From NCBI GenBank assembly GCA_017160915.1, contig JACAWG010000076.1, positions 37,323 to 101,322 on the forward strand: a stretch of DNA of 64,000 bases, written 5' to 3'. Made by a program: the position numbers and the translations under genes. Position 1 is the stretch's first letter. Each line of letters opens with the position of its first letter. The notes below the pieces were generated by a model. The model was not told the DNA's origin and did not search any database. It was given only the letters and a program-made list of their open reading frames with translations. Positions 36,534 through 45,046 of this stretch are shown here, one piece after another. Source of the stretch: Aggregatibacter actinomycetemcomitans. Lineage in GTDB: Bacteria; Pseudomonadota; Gammaproteobacteria; Enterobacterales; Pasteurellaceae.

Positions 36534-37241
36534 ATGAAAGGTAATAGTAAAAAAGAAGCCAGTCTGGTGTTACAGGACAAAATCAAATCCCTGATTATTA
36601 AACAAAATTTAAAATCAGGGGACTTAATGCCGACGGAAAACGACTTAATCGATCAGCTCGGTGTCAGCCGTTCCAGTTTGCGGGAGGCGATTAAATCCCT
36701 TGAAGCTCTGCACATTCTGGATATTCGCCACGGTATCGGTACGTTCGTCAGCGAGCCCTCATTAGTGCCGATGATTCGCGGCTTGAGCTTTCATACCCAG
36801 TTAAATTTACACAATGATTTAAACCAGCTTATTAACATTTTGGATATTCGGGAGATTCTGGAATACGGCTTCGCACCGATGGCGCTACAAAAAATAACGG
36901 CAAAACAGACCGCACTTTTACAAAAACAGGTGGCGAACATAGAGAAAAATGCGCGCGAACAAAAATTCTCCCCGAAAGACGAATACCACATTCATTTACA
37001 GGTATATGAACCGTTGAATAACCCGCTGTTGATTCAATATTTGGACGCGTTTTTGCAAATTTATCAACAAGTGGAAAAAGGGTTGCCGCCACCTTTATTA
37101 ACGCCGACCCAACTGGCGATGCAATATCGGGAATTCGTCGATGCCATTGAAGCCCATGATTTAACGCGTATGCAACGGGCGATTTTGCACTATTTCCAAG
37201 GGATTAGAAAACGTCTTGCACAAGGAGAACAGCATGGCTGA
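36534..37241 (+). CDS. GntR/FadR-family transcriptional regulator
   Basis: The 235-residue protein has a GntR winged helix (about 8-75; LVLQDKIKSLIIKQNLKSGDLMPTENDLIDQLGVSRSSLREAIKSLEALHIL, wing DIRHGIGTFV) and a C-terminal all-helical FCD domain with DIREILEYGFAPMAL and a ligand-binding histidine candidate in DEYHIHLQVYEPLNNP. It overlaps the next gene by 8 bases and is divergent from the nanX-like carrier, so it probably controls the whole cluster, comparable to NanR in E. coli, although it is not a clear NanR orthologue. Confidence 0.85.
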   Translation: MKGNSKKEASLVLQDKIKSLIIKQNLKSGDLMPTENDLIDQLGVSRSSLREAIKSLEALHILDIRHGIGTFVSEPSLVPMIRGLSFHTQLNLHNDLNQLINILDIREILEYGFAPMALQKITAKQTALLQKQVANIEKNAREQKFSPKDEYHIHLQVYEPLNNPLLIQYLDAFLQIYQQVEKGLPPPLLTPTQLAMQYREFVDAIEAHDLTRMQRAILHYFQGIRKRLAQGEQHG

Positions 37242-38304
37242 AAAACTTAAGATTGCGCTTATCGGTTGCGGATTTTTCGGCAGCCAATTAGCCTCCGCCT
37301 TCCATAAAGCCGGTGCCGATTTACTTGCGGTAATGGATATAAACCCGACATTCGCGCAAAATCTGGCGGCGCAATATGATTGCCGCGCATTTTTAAATAC
37401 GGAAGAAATGCTGTCATCGGTAAAACCGGATTTGGCAATTATCGCCACACCGAATTACGCCCATTATTCCCCCGCTATCCTTGCACTAAACGCCGGTTGC
37501 CATCTTTTTATTGATACGCCCTTTACCTTGAGCGCGGCACATTGCCAACACTTGGAACAATTGGCGAAAGAAAAAGGAAAACAGATTTTCGTCGGTCATT
37601 TATTGCGCACTTTACCCGGCATCTTAAAAGTTAAAGAAGCCCTGGAGCAAGGCAAATTGGGCAAGATTACGGTAACGCGCGCCATGCGCCAACGTTGGAT
37701 TGACAACGTTCCGAATAAAGAATGGTGGAAACTGGACGCCAATCTGACCGGTGGGGAGTTATTCCACCAAATTCATGAACTGGATTTATTGTGCTGGCTA
37801 TTGGGCGACATTGATGCCGTGTACGCCCAATCGGCAAATCGCGCCCATGGGGACACCCCGGACAGCAAAGATGTCATTCAATTGTTATTACGTTTCCACA
37901 ACGGCGTTTTAGGTTCATTGGAAATGGGAACGGCATATCGCCTGCATCAATGGGGCATTCAGCTGCACGGCGAAAAAGGGGCGATTGAGATTAATTTCTT
38001 CACGTCAACGGTGACTTTCAGTTACATCGACGGCACAACGGAACACATTGATCTTTATGCCGAATTTGAAGCGGATTTGTCCCTACGCGAAAGTGCCAAA
38101 GGAACCCAGCAATACAACGCCACGCATACGCTTTGCCCGTTGTGGTTAAGCCGTGCGGCAGAAATTGAAGCCGAGAGCATTGTCGCCCATTTCACGCAAG
38201 TAAGAATCAGCCCGCTTGCCGTCTGTTTGTCAAAAGCCATTCAGGTTGCGGAAGCGGCGCGATATTCAACGATTGTCGAAAAACAAATTTCACTCACAGA
38301 CTAA
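37234..38304 (+). CDS. Gfo/Idh/MocA family oxidoreductase-like protein lacking the EKP lysine
   Basis: The 356-residue protein has an N-terminal Rossmann domain (IALIGCGFFGSQLASAF; LAIIATPNYAHYSPAIL) and a C-terminal Gfo/Idh domain with GGELFHQIHELDLLCWLLGDID. Where canonical members have the EKP motif, this protein reads LFIDTPFTLSAAHC: Thr in place of the substrate- and NAD-contacting lysine. The dimer-side HIHELD segment is kept. It starts inside the end of the regulator gene (8-base overlap, ATG 37234 after AGGAGA) and 18 bases precede the YjhC-like gene. Either an altered chemistry or a non-catalytic partner of it is possible. Confidence 0.85.
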   Translation: MAEKLKIALIGCGFFGSQLASAFHKAGADLLAVMDINPTFAQNLAAQYDCRAFLNTEEMLSSVKPDLAIIATPNYAHYSPAILALNAGCHLFIDTPFTLSAAHCQHLEQLAKEKGKQIFVGHLLRTLPGILKVKEALEQGKLGKITVTRAMRQRWIDNVPNKEWWKLDANLTGGELFHQIHELDLLCWLLGDIDAVYAQSANRAHGDTPDSKDVIQLLLRFHNGVLGSLEMGTAYRLHQWGIQLHGEKGAIEINFFTSTVTFSYIDGTTEHIDLYAEFEADLSLRESAKGTQQYNATHTLCPLWLSRAAEIEAESIVAHFTQVRISPLAVCLSKAIQVAEAARYSTIVEKQISLTD

Positions 38305-38322
38305 AAATAAAAGGAGTTTATT

Positions 38323-39426
38323 ATGGTTAATTATGGTGTAGTTGGTGTAGGTTATTTCGGTGCGGAATTATCACGTTTTATGAATGAACAGCCGGATGCC
38401 CGCATTTCAATGGTATATGACCCCGAAAACGGGGAAACAATTGCGCAAGAACTGCATTGCGTCGCCGCAAAATCCTTGTTGGAACTGGTGTCTTCGCCCG
38501 ACGTAGATTGCGTCATTGTGGCAACCCCGAATTATTTACACAAAGAACCGGTGCTACTCGCCGCACAACATAAAAAGCACGTTTTCTGCGAAAAACCCAT
38601 TGCATTAAGCTATCAGGATTGTGATGAGATGGTTCGTGCCTGCGAAGAAAACGGCGTCATTTTCATGGCAGGTCACGTCATGAATTTCTTCAACGGCGTA
38701 CATCACGCAAAAGAGTTGATTAATCAAGGCGCTATCGGCAAAGTGTTATATTGCCACACCGCCCGCAACGGCTGGGAAGAAGAACAGCCGACCATTTCTT
38801 GGAAAAAAATCCGTGAAAAATCCGGCGGACACCTTTATCACCACATTCACGAACTGGACTGTGTACAATTTCTCATGGGCGGCACACCGAAAACCGTCAC
38901 CATGGCGGCGGCAAACGTGGCGCATAAAGGGGAAAAATTCGGCGACGAAGACGACATGATTTTCGTCACCATGGAATATGAAGATAACCGTTTCGCCGTG
39001 CTTGAATGGGGTTCCGCTTTCCGTTGGGGCGAACACTATGTGTTAATTCAAGGTGAAAAAGGCGCGATTAAAATCGATATGTACAACACCAAAGGCACAT
39101 TGCGCGTGGATGGCAAAGAAACTTACTTCCTCGTACACGAAAGCCAAGAAGAAGACGACGACCGCACCCGCATTTATAACAGCACGGAAATGGACGGTGC
39201 CATTCAATACGGCAAGCCGGGCAAACGCACACCGATGTGGTTGAGTTCTATCATGAAAAAAGAAATGAAATACCTCAACGACATTATGCACGGCATGAAA
39301 CCGACGGCAGAGTTTGAAAAACTCCTCACCGGTGAAGCCGCCCGCGCCGCCATTGCCACCGCAGATGCCTGCACCCTGTCCCGTAACGAAAATCGCAAAG
39401 TTGCCTTGTCTGAGATTTTGAAATAA
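38323..39426 (+). CDS. yjhC: NanOx (YjhC)-like 2,7-anhydro-N-acetylneuraminate oxidoreductase
   Basis: The 367-residue Gfo/Idh/MocA protein matches E. coli YjhC along its length as I recall it: VNYGVVGVGYFGAELSRFMN, YDPENGETIAQEL, CVIVATPNYLHKEPVLLAA, the intact HVFCEKPIALSYQDC, FMAGHVMNFFNGV, GGHLYHHIHELDCVQFLMG and LEWGSAF. YjhC/NanOx converts 2,7-anhydro-Neu5Ac to Neu5Ac through NAD-dependent redox steps. Together with the NanX-like carrier this would feed anhydro-sialic acid, a product of intramolecular trans-sialidases, into sialic acid catabolism; nanA/E/K are not in this window. Confidence 0.85.
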   Translation: MVNYGVVGVGYFGAELSRFMNEQPDARISMVYDPENGETIAQELHCVAAKSLLELVSSPDVDCVIVATPNYLHKEPVLLAAQHKKHVFCEKPIALSYQDCDEMVRACEENGVIFMAGHVMNFFNGVHHAKELINQGAIGKVLYCHTARNGWEEEQPTISWKKIREKSGGHLYHHIHELDCVQFLMGGTPKTVTMAAANVAHKGEKFGDEDDMIFVTMEYEDNRFAVLEWGSAFRWGEHYVLIQGEKGAIKIDMYNTKGTLRVDGKETYFLVHESQEEDDDRTRIYNSTEMDGAIQYGKPGKRTPMWLSSIMKKEMKYLNDIMHGMKPTAEFEKLLTGEAARAAIATADACTLSRNENRKVALSEILK

Positions 39427-39447
39427 TTTCAAAACAGGCAAAATATT

Positions 39448-39476
39448 GACCGCACTTTCACACTCCGGGTGCGGTC
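39448..39476 (+). terminator. terminator after yjhC-like gene
   Basis: GACCGCAC (39448-39455) and GTGCGGTC (39469-39476) form an 8-bp stem from uptake-sequence cores, followed by ATTTCTTTT. Confidence 0.7.
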
Positions 39477-39498
39477 ATTTCTTTTCTCATTTCTCTTT

Positions 39499-39512
39499 TT
39501 GATCTAAATCAA
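39499..39512. promoter_or_regulatory. FNR-like box upstream of catalase
   Basis: TTGAT-CTAA-ATCAA is a perfect match to the FNR consensus TTGAT-N4-ATCAA, 151 bases before the katA start in a very AT-rich spacer. Confidence 0.6.
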
Positions 39513-39662
39513 TTTAAACTATCAATAATCATATTTTAATCGTCAAATATTATTAATTTAATAGATTGAGAACTTTTTGCCGATATTTATAATTTTCGCC
39601 AATCAATCATCCATAAAAACGGATATTTTTTTACTCTACTACTTAAAAATAAGGAAACGATT

Positions 39663-41117
39663 ATGTCAGCAAAATGCCCTTTCGATCATAGTTCCGCCAC
39701 ATTGACTACCGCCGCCGGTGCGCCGGTGGTGGATAATGACAACACCATGAGTGCCGGTCCGCGCGGTCCGTTGTTGTTACAAGACGTTTGGTATCAAGAA
39801 AAACTCGCCCACTTTGCCCGCGAACGCATTCCTGAGCGCGTGGTGCACGCCAAAGGTTCCGCCGCATTCGGTACATTCACCGTCACCCACGACATCACCC
39901 GATACACCAAAGCTGCGCTATTCAGCGAAGTGGGCAAACAAACGGACGTACTGCTGCGCTTCTCCACCGTTGCCGGTGAACGTGGCGCCGCCGATGCGGA
40001 ACGCGATGTGCGCGGTTTTTCATTGAAATTCTATACCGAACAAGGCAACTGGGACTTAGTGGGCAATAACACGCCGGTGTTCTTCATTCGCGACCCGCTC
40101 AAATTCCCGGATTTCATCCACACCCAAAAACGCAACCCGCAAACCAACTTGCGCGACGCCACCGCCGCGTGGGATTTCTGGTCGCGCCACCCGGAATCCA
40201 TGCACCAAATTATGATTCTGTTCAGCGATCGCGGCATTCCGGCAAGCTTCCGCAACATGAACGGTTACGGCAGCCACACTTACAGCTTTATCAATGCCGA
40301 CAACGAACGCTTTTGGGTGAAATTCCACTTCAAAACCCAACAAGGTCATCGATTCTTAACCAACGCCGAAGCGACGAAAGTGGTGGGCGAAGATCGCGAA
40401 TCCAATCAACGCGATTTATATGATGCCATTGCCAACGGCAATTTCCCGCGTTGGAACGTGCAAATTCAAATCATGCCGGAAGCCGATGCGGAAAAACACA
40501 ATTACAGCTTTGACTTAACCAAAGTATGGCCGCACAAGGATTACCCGATGATTGACGTGGGCGTGTTGGAACTGAATCGCAACCCGCAAAACTATTTCGC
40601 CGAAGTGGAACAAGCCGCCTTCGCACCGAACAACAACGTGCCGGGCATCGGCTTCTCGCCGGATCGTATGTTGCAAGGTCGCTTGTTCTCTTATCAAGAC
40701 GCACAACGTTACCGCTTGGGCGTGAACCATCACCAAATTCCGGTGAATGCGCCAAAATGCCCGTATCACACCACCCACCGTGACGGTGCAATGCGTGTGG
40801 ATAACAACGGCGGCACACACCCGAACTACGCACCAAACCGCTTTGACACCTATGTGCCAACGCACGATCAAGGTTCGTCATTGCAACTGGAACGTGAAGG
40901 CGCGCACTTTAATTTCCGTGATTACGACGAAGATTACTACTCACAACCCGCCGCGCTTTACGCCATTATGGACGCCGCCCAACGCGACCGCCTCGCCGGC
41001 AACTTCGCCGCCAGCCTAGCAGACGTCACCGACGCGGCGGCGGTGGAACGCCAATTGGCACACTTTGAGCAAGTCAGCACAGCATTAGCAAACGCCATCC
41101 GCGCAAAACTCGCTTAA
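39663..41117 (+). CDS. katA: catalase (monofunctional heme)
   Basis: Cytosolic heme catalase that dismutates H2O2, 484 residues (small-subunit clade, like Haemophilus HktE). Motifs: [18 protein letters not shown] with the distal histidine, [46 protein letters not shown], and the proximal heme ligand in [14 protein letters not shown] (R-x-F-x-Y). RBS AAGGAAA precedes ATG 39663. A perfect FNR-like box upstream suggests oxygen-linked control; no clear OxyR site was identified. Confidence 0.95.
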   Translation: MSAKCPFDHSSATLTTAAGAPVVDNDNTMSAGPRGPLLLQDVWYQEKLAHFARERIPERVVHAKGSAAFGTFTVTHDITRYTKAALFSEVGKQTDVLLRFSTVAGERGAADAERDVRGFSLKFYTEQGNWDLVGNNTPVFFIRDPLKFPDFIHTQKRNPQTNLRDATAAWDFWSRHPESMHQIMILFSDRGIPASFRNMNGYGSHTYSFINADNERFWVKFHFKTQQGHRFLTNAEATKVVGEDRESNQRDLYDAIANGNFPRWNVQIQIMPEADAEKHNYSFDLTKVWPHKDYPMIDVGVLELNRNPQNYFAEVEQAAFAPNNNVPGIGFSPDRMLQGRLFSYQDAQRYRLGVNHHQIPVNAPKCPYHTTHRDGAMRVDNNGGTHPNYAPNRFDTYVPTHDQGSSLQLEREGAHFNFRDYDEDYYSQPAALYAIMDAAQRDRLAGNFAASLADVTDAAAVERQLAHFEQVSTALANAIRAKLA

Positions 41118-41139
41118 TAAAAATTTAACTCAAGAATCG

Positions 41140-41174
41140 ACCGCACTTTTGCCTCAAAAGTGCGGTTATTTTTT
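41140..41174 (+). terminator. uptake-sequence terminator after katA
   Basis: ACCGCACTTTTG and CAAAAGTGCGGT form a 12-bp stem around CCT, followed by TATTTTTTT. Confidence 0.9.
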
Positions 41175-41462
41175 TAGGTGAATTTAACTTTCCTTAGGAA
41201 AAATTTTAATTAGTGTCGCTCTAAAATTTTTATGATGAAGAATAAGAAAGAGAACTCATGATGAATATTCCATTATATAGAATAAATTGCCTTCAAAAAT
41301 AAATATAAATACTTACTAACATACCAATGGTAAACTAGATTAATTAAAATCCAGTCCAAAAAAATGACCATAATTTTAATTTAAGATCATGGTCATTATG
41401 TATAAAATATTAAATTTTCCATATAGGCAACCTAGTAGGATCGCTCAGCACACTACTTTTAC
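41175..41462. other. AT-rich spacer, no gene recognised
   Basis: About 290 bases between the katA terminator and the stop of the minus-strand protease gene. It is strikingly AT-rich with no open frame of useful length. A 14-codon frame near 41260 is too short to call. It marks the edge of an AT-rich island that continues through the protease gene. Confidence 0.6.
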
Positions 41463-42305
41463 TTACCACCTAAAAAATGGTTTTCTTATTGAATTAAATA
41501 AAAGCTCTTTCATTTCTAATAATTTTTCTATCTTTATGACATACCCCAAATTCATTGGTATGCTTGAGAATGAAATGTGGCTTGCTACTGTAGGTATATC
41601 AACAATATCTACTTTTCCATTCACATCAAACATAGGACCCGCATATAAGATCCCCAAAAGCTTTATCTGTTCTCCCATTAATAACGACATACCTCCATCA
41701 TTATTACGTCTTAAACCAGACATATTCATATAGACAGGAGAACCGCTTGAACCCGGGAAACAAGCGGCATCAATCATGAATTCATTTTTACCATTATAAT
41801 TAAATTTAGCATGTGTTGCTGTTATCCCCTTTCTTATGATTGGTAGATTATTACTTTCATCCCATAAAGAATTCGGATATCCAATCATGAATATCTCCTC
41901 AAATGCTGTTAATTCATTTAAATCAATTGAAGTTATTATATCTAGTTCAGAAAACCCTACTATATAAGGAATCTTATTAGAATTATTTAATATCTGAGCA
42001 ATTGGCATAATACATAAATCAATATTATTGTCAGGATGAAATATCCATTGATTTTCAAAATCCGGAATACTAAATTGTATAAAATCCCCATAATTAGGCA
42101 TTTCATCTTTGCTTGAAGTAAGCAAAAAATTCCCAATAATTGCTCCCTTCACAACATGCTTATTAGTTACAAAAACAGGAATCCAACTATCACTTTGTGG
42201 GGATTTAAAAGAAAATACAAATGCCGTTCCCACACTTGTACTCCCATTTATCAAAGAACATTCTAGACGGACGGTACTATGTATTAATTGATCAATTGGA
42301 TTCAT
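41463..42305 (-). CDS. trypsin-like serine protease domain protein (S1 fold), orphan
   Basis: The 280-residue protein has a chymotrypsin-like catalytic triad: His50 in FVTNKHVV, Asp96 in DNNIDLCIM and Ser187 in CFPGSSGSPVYMN, with the second-barrel IGYPNSLWD between. There is no signal peptide, so it should act in the cytosol. No PDZ domain is seen, which separates it from DegP/DegS. The base composition is far richer in A and T than the neighbouring genes, which suggests recent acquisition. It stands alone between katA and pdxH. Related cytosolic S1 proteins occur in phage-defence and stress contexts, but no function can be assigned here. Confidence 0.75.
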   Translation of the reverse strand: MNPIDQLIHSTVRLECSLINGSTSVGTAFVFSFKSPQSDSWIPVFVTNKHVVKGAIIGNFLLTSSKDEMPNYGDFIQFSIPDFENQWIFHPDNNIDLCIMPIAQILNNSNKIPYIVGFSELDIITSIDLNELTAFEEIFMIGYPNSLWDESNNLPIIRKGITATHAKFNYNGKNEFMIDAACFPGSSGSPVYMNMSGLRRNNDGGMSLLMGEQIKLLGILYAGPMFDVNGKVDIVDIPTVASHISFSSIPMNLGYVIKIEKLLEMKELLFNSIRKPFFRW

Positions 42306-42458
42306 ATTTTCTCCTTAGTAATAAAATCTTAATTTTCAGCCTTCATTTAGGGGAAAACTATAAATAGCAGATTTTTTTATTAAAGTCAGATAGTTTCTTA
42401 TTTTTAATTATTCCTAATGCCGACACAAACCTCCTCCGCCTGTGCCTGCTTAAAATCC

Positions 42459-42493
42459 CACCGCACTTTTCCCCAAAAGTGCGGTGTTTTTTT
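42459..42493 (-). terminator. uptake-sequence terminator at pdxH end
   Basis: CACCGCACTTTT and AAAAGTGCGGTG around CCCC give a 12-bp stem. The flank on the plus-strand side is TTTTTTT; on the minus strand GGGATTTTAA follows. It lies 10 bases past the pdxH stop. Confidence 0.65.
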
Positions 42494-42502
42494 CCGGCGT
42501 TT

Positions 42503-43135
42503 TTATGGTGACAATCTCACATTCTTCCATTCTCCGTTTTCCGGCAAATAACAAATGCGGTCGTGGAGGCGGCTGGGTCTGCCTTGCCAGAATTCGATGC
42601 GGTCGGGGGTGACGAGGTAGCCGCCCCAGTGTGGCGGTCGGGGGACGTTGAGGGGGTGTTGAGCGGCGATAAGGGCGGCTTTGGCGAGTAAAGATTTGTA
42701 GCCGGAAATGACCGCACTTTGTTCGCTTGCCCAGGCGCCGATGCGGCTGGTGTAAGGGCGGCTGGCGAAATAGGCGTCCGATTGTTCTGCGGGGATTTTT
42801 TCCGCTTTGCCTTCGATGCGTACGGAGCGTTCCAGTTCCGGCCAGAAGAAGGTTAAGGCGACGTAGGGTTGTTGTTCGATGGCGCGTCCTTTGCGACTGT
42901 GGTAGTTGGTGAAAAACACAAAACCCTGCGCATTCACTTCTTTTAGTAACACCATGCGGCTGCTCGGTCGCCCGTTTTCGTTGACGGTGGCGAGGTTCAT
43001 GGCGGTGGGTTCGTTCACTTGTGCGTTGATGGCGTCGTCCAGCCAGTGTTCAAATTGCGTGATGGGATTGGCGTGGCATTCCCGTTGCGACAGCACTTTT
43101 TTGCGGTATTCTTCGCGAATGTTATGTAAGTCCAT
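42503..43135 (-). CDS. pdxH: pyridoxamine 5'-phosphate oxidase
   Basis: FMN enzyme that oxidises PNP/PMP to pyridoxal 5'-phosphate. The 210-residue protein has [103 protein letters not shown] and the terminal WKNVRLSP. Normal family length. AGGAGAGA precedes the ATG at 43135. Divergent from the UhpC-like gene. Confidence 0.96.
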   Translation of the reverse strand: MDLHNIREEYRKKVLSQRECHANPITQFEHWLDDAINAQVNEPTAMNLATVNENGRPSSRMVLLKEVNAQGFVFFTNYHSRKGRAIEQQPYVALTFFWPELERSVRIEGKAEKIPAEQSDAYFASRPYTSRIGAWASEQSAVISGYKSLLAKAALIAAQHPLNVPRPPHWGGYLVTPDRIEFWQGRPSRLHDRICYLPENGEWKNVRLSP

Positions 43136-43215
43136 GGTCTCTCCTTTTTCGTCGCGTTTGGCGTGTTCTCACTATAACAAAATCCGTCGCCTAGGGAGTA
43201 AAGGATTTTGTTATC

Positions 43216-43231
43216 TGTGACAAATGTCACT
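43216..43231 (+). promoter_or_regulatory. CRP-like site upstream of uhpC-like gene
   Basis: TGTGA-CAAATG-TCACT matches the CRP consensus at 9 of 10 positions. A -10-like TATGCT lies at 43253-43258, placing the site near -41.5, the class II position. CRP activation is inferred. Confidence 0.65.
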
Positions 43232-43305
43232 TTTTGAACATTTGTTTTGTACTATGCTAGCCAATATAAGTTTTGTTACTTAAATCACAAAATAAGGAGA
43301 AAGCG

Positions 43306-44631
43306 ATGGGTATTTTTAGTGTCCCGCCGGATCTGCCGGTGACAAAAAGCAAGGAAGAAATTGACAAGACTTACCGTTATTGGCGTATGCACCTGATGAT
43401 TACCAGTTACATCGGCTATGCGGTGTTTTATTTTACGCGGAAAAGTTTTAACTTCGTGATGCCGGCGATGTTGACGGATTTAGGGTTGCAAAAAACCGAT
43501 ATTGGGATCATGGGGACGGCGTTTTATTTAACGTACGGCGTGTCGAAATTCTTGTCCGGCGTGCTGGGCGACCGTTCTAATCCGCGTTATTTTATGGGTA
43601 TCGGCTTGATGATGACGGGCGTGGTGAACATTTTCTTCGGGTTGAGTTCCTCGGTGTTTATGTTCATTACCCTTTGGATGATTAATGCGTTTTTCCAAGG
43701 CTGGGGCTGGCCGCCTTGTTCTAAGATTTTGAACACCTGGTATTCGCGCAATGAACGCGGCTTATGGTGGGCAGTTTGGAATACCTCACACAACCTCGGC
43801 GGTGCGCTGATTCCGTTGCTTGCCGGTGCGGTAACGCTCTATTGGGGCTGGCGCTACGGCATGATCGTACCAGGAATTATCGCCTGCGTAGTGGGGTTTG
43901 CCATGTGCTTCCTGTTGCGCGACCGTCCGGCTTCCATGGGCTTGCCGACGGTGGGCGAATGGCGCAATGATGTGGCGGAAAAAGAACATGAAAGCGAAGG
44001 CGTGGGTTTATCCAACTGGGAAATTTTAAAAACCTATGTGTTCAAAAACACGATTATTTGGGCGCTCGCCTTCTCCTGGTGTTTCATTTATATGATCCGC
44101 ACGGGGATTAACGACTGGGGCAATTTATATTTAACGGAAACTCATGGCTACGATTTATTGAAAGCCAATTCGGCGGTGTCCTTCTTTGAAATCGGCGGTT
44201 TCTTGGGAGCGTTATTTGCCGGCTGGGGATCCGATAAATTCTTCCACGGCAACCGCACCCAAATGAACATTATTTACGTGTTGGGCATCATTGCCGTGTC
44301 TCTCGCCCTGTGGTTTATTCCGAGCGATAATTATTTCGTGATGAGCGCCTTGTTCTTCTTAATGGGCTTCTTTATTTTCGGACCGCAGTTCCTCATTGCC
44401 ATGGCTGCCGCCGAAAACTCCCACAAATATGCTTCCGGTTCCGCTACCGGCTTTGTGAGCTTATTCGCCTACATCGGTGCCGCCGCTGCCGGCGTGCCGT
44501 TGGCGTGGATTATTAAATCCTTACACTGGAACGGCTTCTTCGGCAGCCTGTTTATTGTGTCCTTGGGTTGTGCGTTGTTACTGGTGTTGGTGTATTTCTT
44601 ACAACGCCGTAAAAATAAACTGAAAGCATAA
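43306..44631 (+). CDS. uhpC: UhpC-like hexose-phosphate MFS transporter
   Basis: The 441-residue organophosphate:phosphate antiporter family member has about 12 TM helices. The start is ATG 43306 after AAGGAGA. Segments YRYWRMHLMITSYIGYAVFYFTRKSFN, DIGIMGTAFYLTYGVSKFLSGVLGDRSNPRYFMGIG, NAFFQGWGWPPC, NTSHNLGGALIP, INDWGNLYL and GWGSDKFFHGNRTQMN follow E. coli UhpC more closely than UhpT or GlpT. In E. coli UhpC is a sensor working with UhpAB; no uhpA/uhpB is seen here, so it may act as a carrier, as reported for the chlamydial UhpC. Substrate is unproven. Confidence 0.82.
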   Translation: MGIFSVPPDLPVTKSKEEIDKTYRYWRMHLMITSYIGYAVFYFTRKSFNFVMPAMLTDLGLQKTDIGIMGTAFYLTYGVSKFLSGVLGDRSNPRYFMGIGLMMTGVVNIFFGLSSSVFMFITLWMINAFFQGWGWPPCSKILNTWYSRNERGLWWAVWNTSHNLGGALIPLLAGAVTLYWGWRYGMIVPGIIACVVGFAMCFLLRDRPASMGLPTVGEWRNDVAEKEHESEGVGLSNWEILKTYVFKNTIIWALAFSWCFIYMIRTGINDWGNLYLTETHGYDLLKANSAVSFFEIGGFLGALFAGWGSDKFFHGNRTQMNIIYVLGIIAVSLALWFIPSDNYFVMSALFFLMGFFIFGPQFLIAMAAAENSHKYASGSATGFVSLFAYIGAAAAGVPLAWIIKSLHWNGFFGSLFIVSLGCALLLVLVYFLQRRKNKLKA

Positions 44632-44637
44632 AACACA

Positions 44638-44683
44638 AAAAGTGCGGTGGAAAAAACACTTGGATTTTCGACCGCACTTTTGG
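44638..44683. terminator. uptake-sequence terminator after uhpC-like gene
   Basis: AAAAGTGCGGT and ACCGCACTTTT with a loop of about 22 bases, 8 bases after the stop codon. It separates the convergent uhpC-like gene and pgaD. Confidence 0.7.
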
Positions 44684-44750
44684 TTATGTTGCTTTGTAGT
44701 TAAATGTGTTTATAGCATTAGCCATAATGGATTTGTCAAAAATATAGGTT

Positions 44751-45044
44751 TTATTTTCTTTTCTTCCTCCTTCTTCCTGCTGAAATAATCGACCAAAAGA
44801 ATGTGACGATAACAAGGACAATCGCCACACTAAACATGATTCCAATCACGTCATGGAAGAAAAATTTTTCCAGCACGGGTTGAGTAAAAATCCCTTTGGC
44901 GTATTTGATGATAAACGCAATACTGTAAATCCATAATCCCCAGGTAAGGAGATCCAAGATAAAGTTTTTCACTAACATTTTGAAAGATAAACGATCACTT
45001 TTATCAATCACCATGAGTTTTTGTAATTCATCTGACGACGACAT
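44751..45044 (-). CDS. pgaD: poly-N-acetylglucosamine biosynthesis protein PgaD
   Basis: Small inner-membrane partner of PgaC needed for poly-beta-1,6-GlcNAc polymerisation. The 97-residue protein has two transmembrane segments (FILDLLTWGLWIYSIAFII; VIGIMFSVAIVLVIVTFFW) and a basic C-terminus (GRRRKKRK). Identity rests mainly on membrane topology and its place directly after pgaC (2-base gap), as in pgaABCD of E. coli. Confidence 0.85.
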   Translation of the reverse strand: MSSSDELQKLMVIDKSDRLSFKMLVKNFILDLLTWGLWIYSIAFIIKYAKGIFTQPVLEKFFFHDVIGIMFSVAIVLVIVTFFWSIISAGRRRKKRK

Positions 45045-45046
45045 CG

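Noticed and set aside
41259..41303. 14-codon frame (MMNIPLYRINCLQK) in the AT-rich spacer
   Set aside because: No convincing RBS, no partner and chance is likely in such AT-rich sequence.
41389..41733. 114-codon plus-strand frame in the AT-rich island
   Set aside because: Mostly antisense to the trypsin-like gene, which has a complete catalytic triad; the frame shows no recognisable domain.
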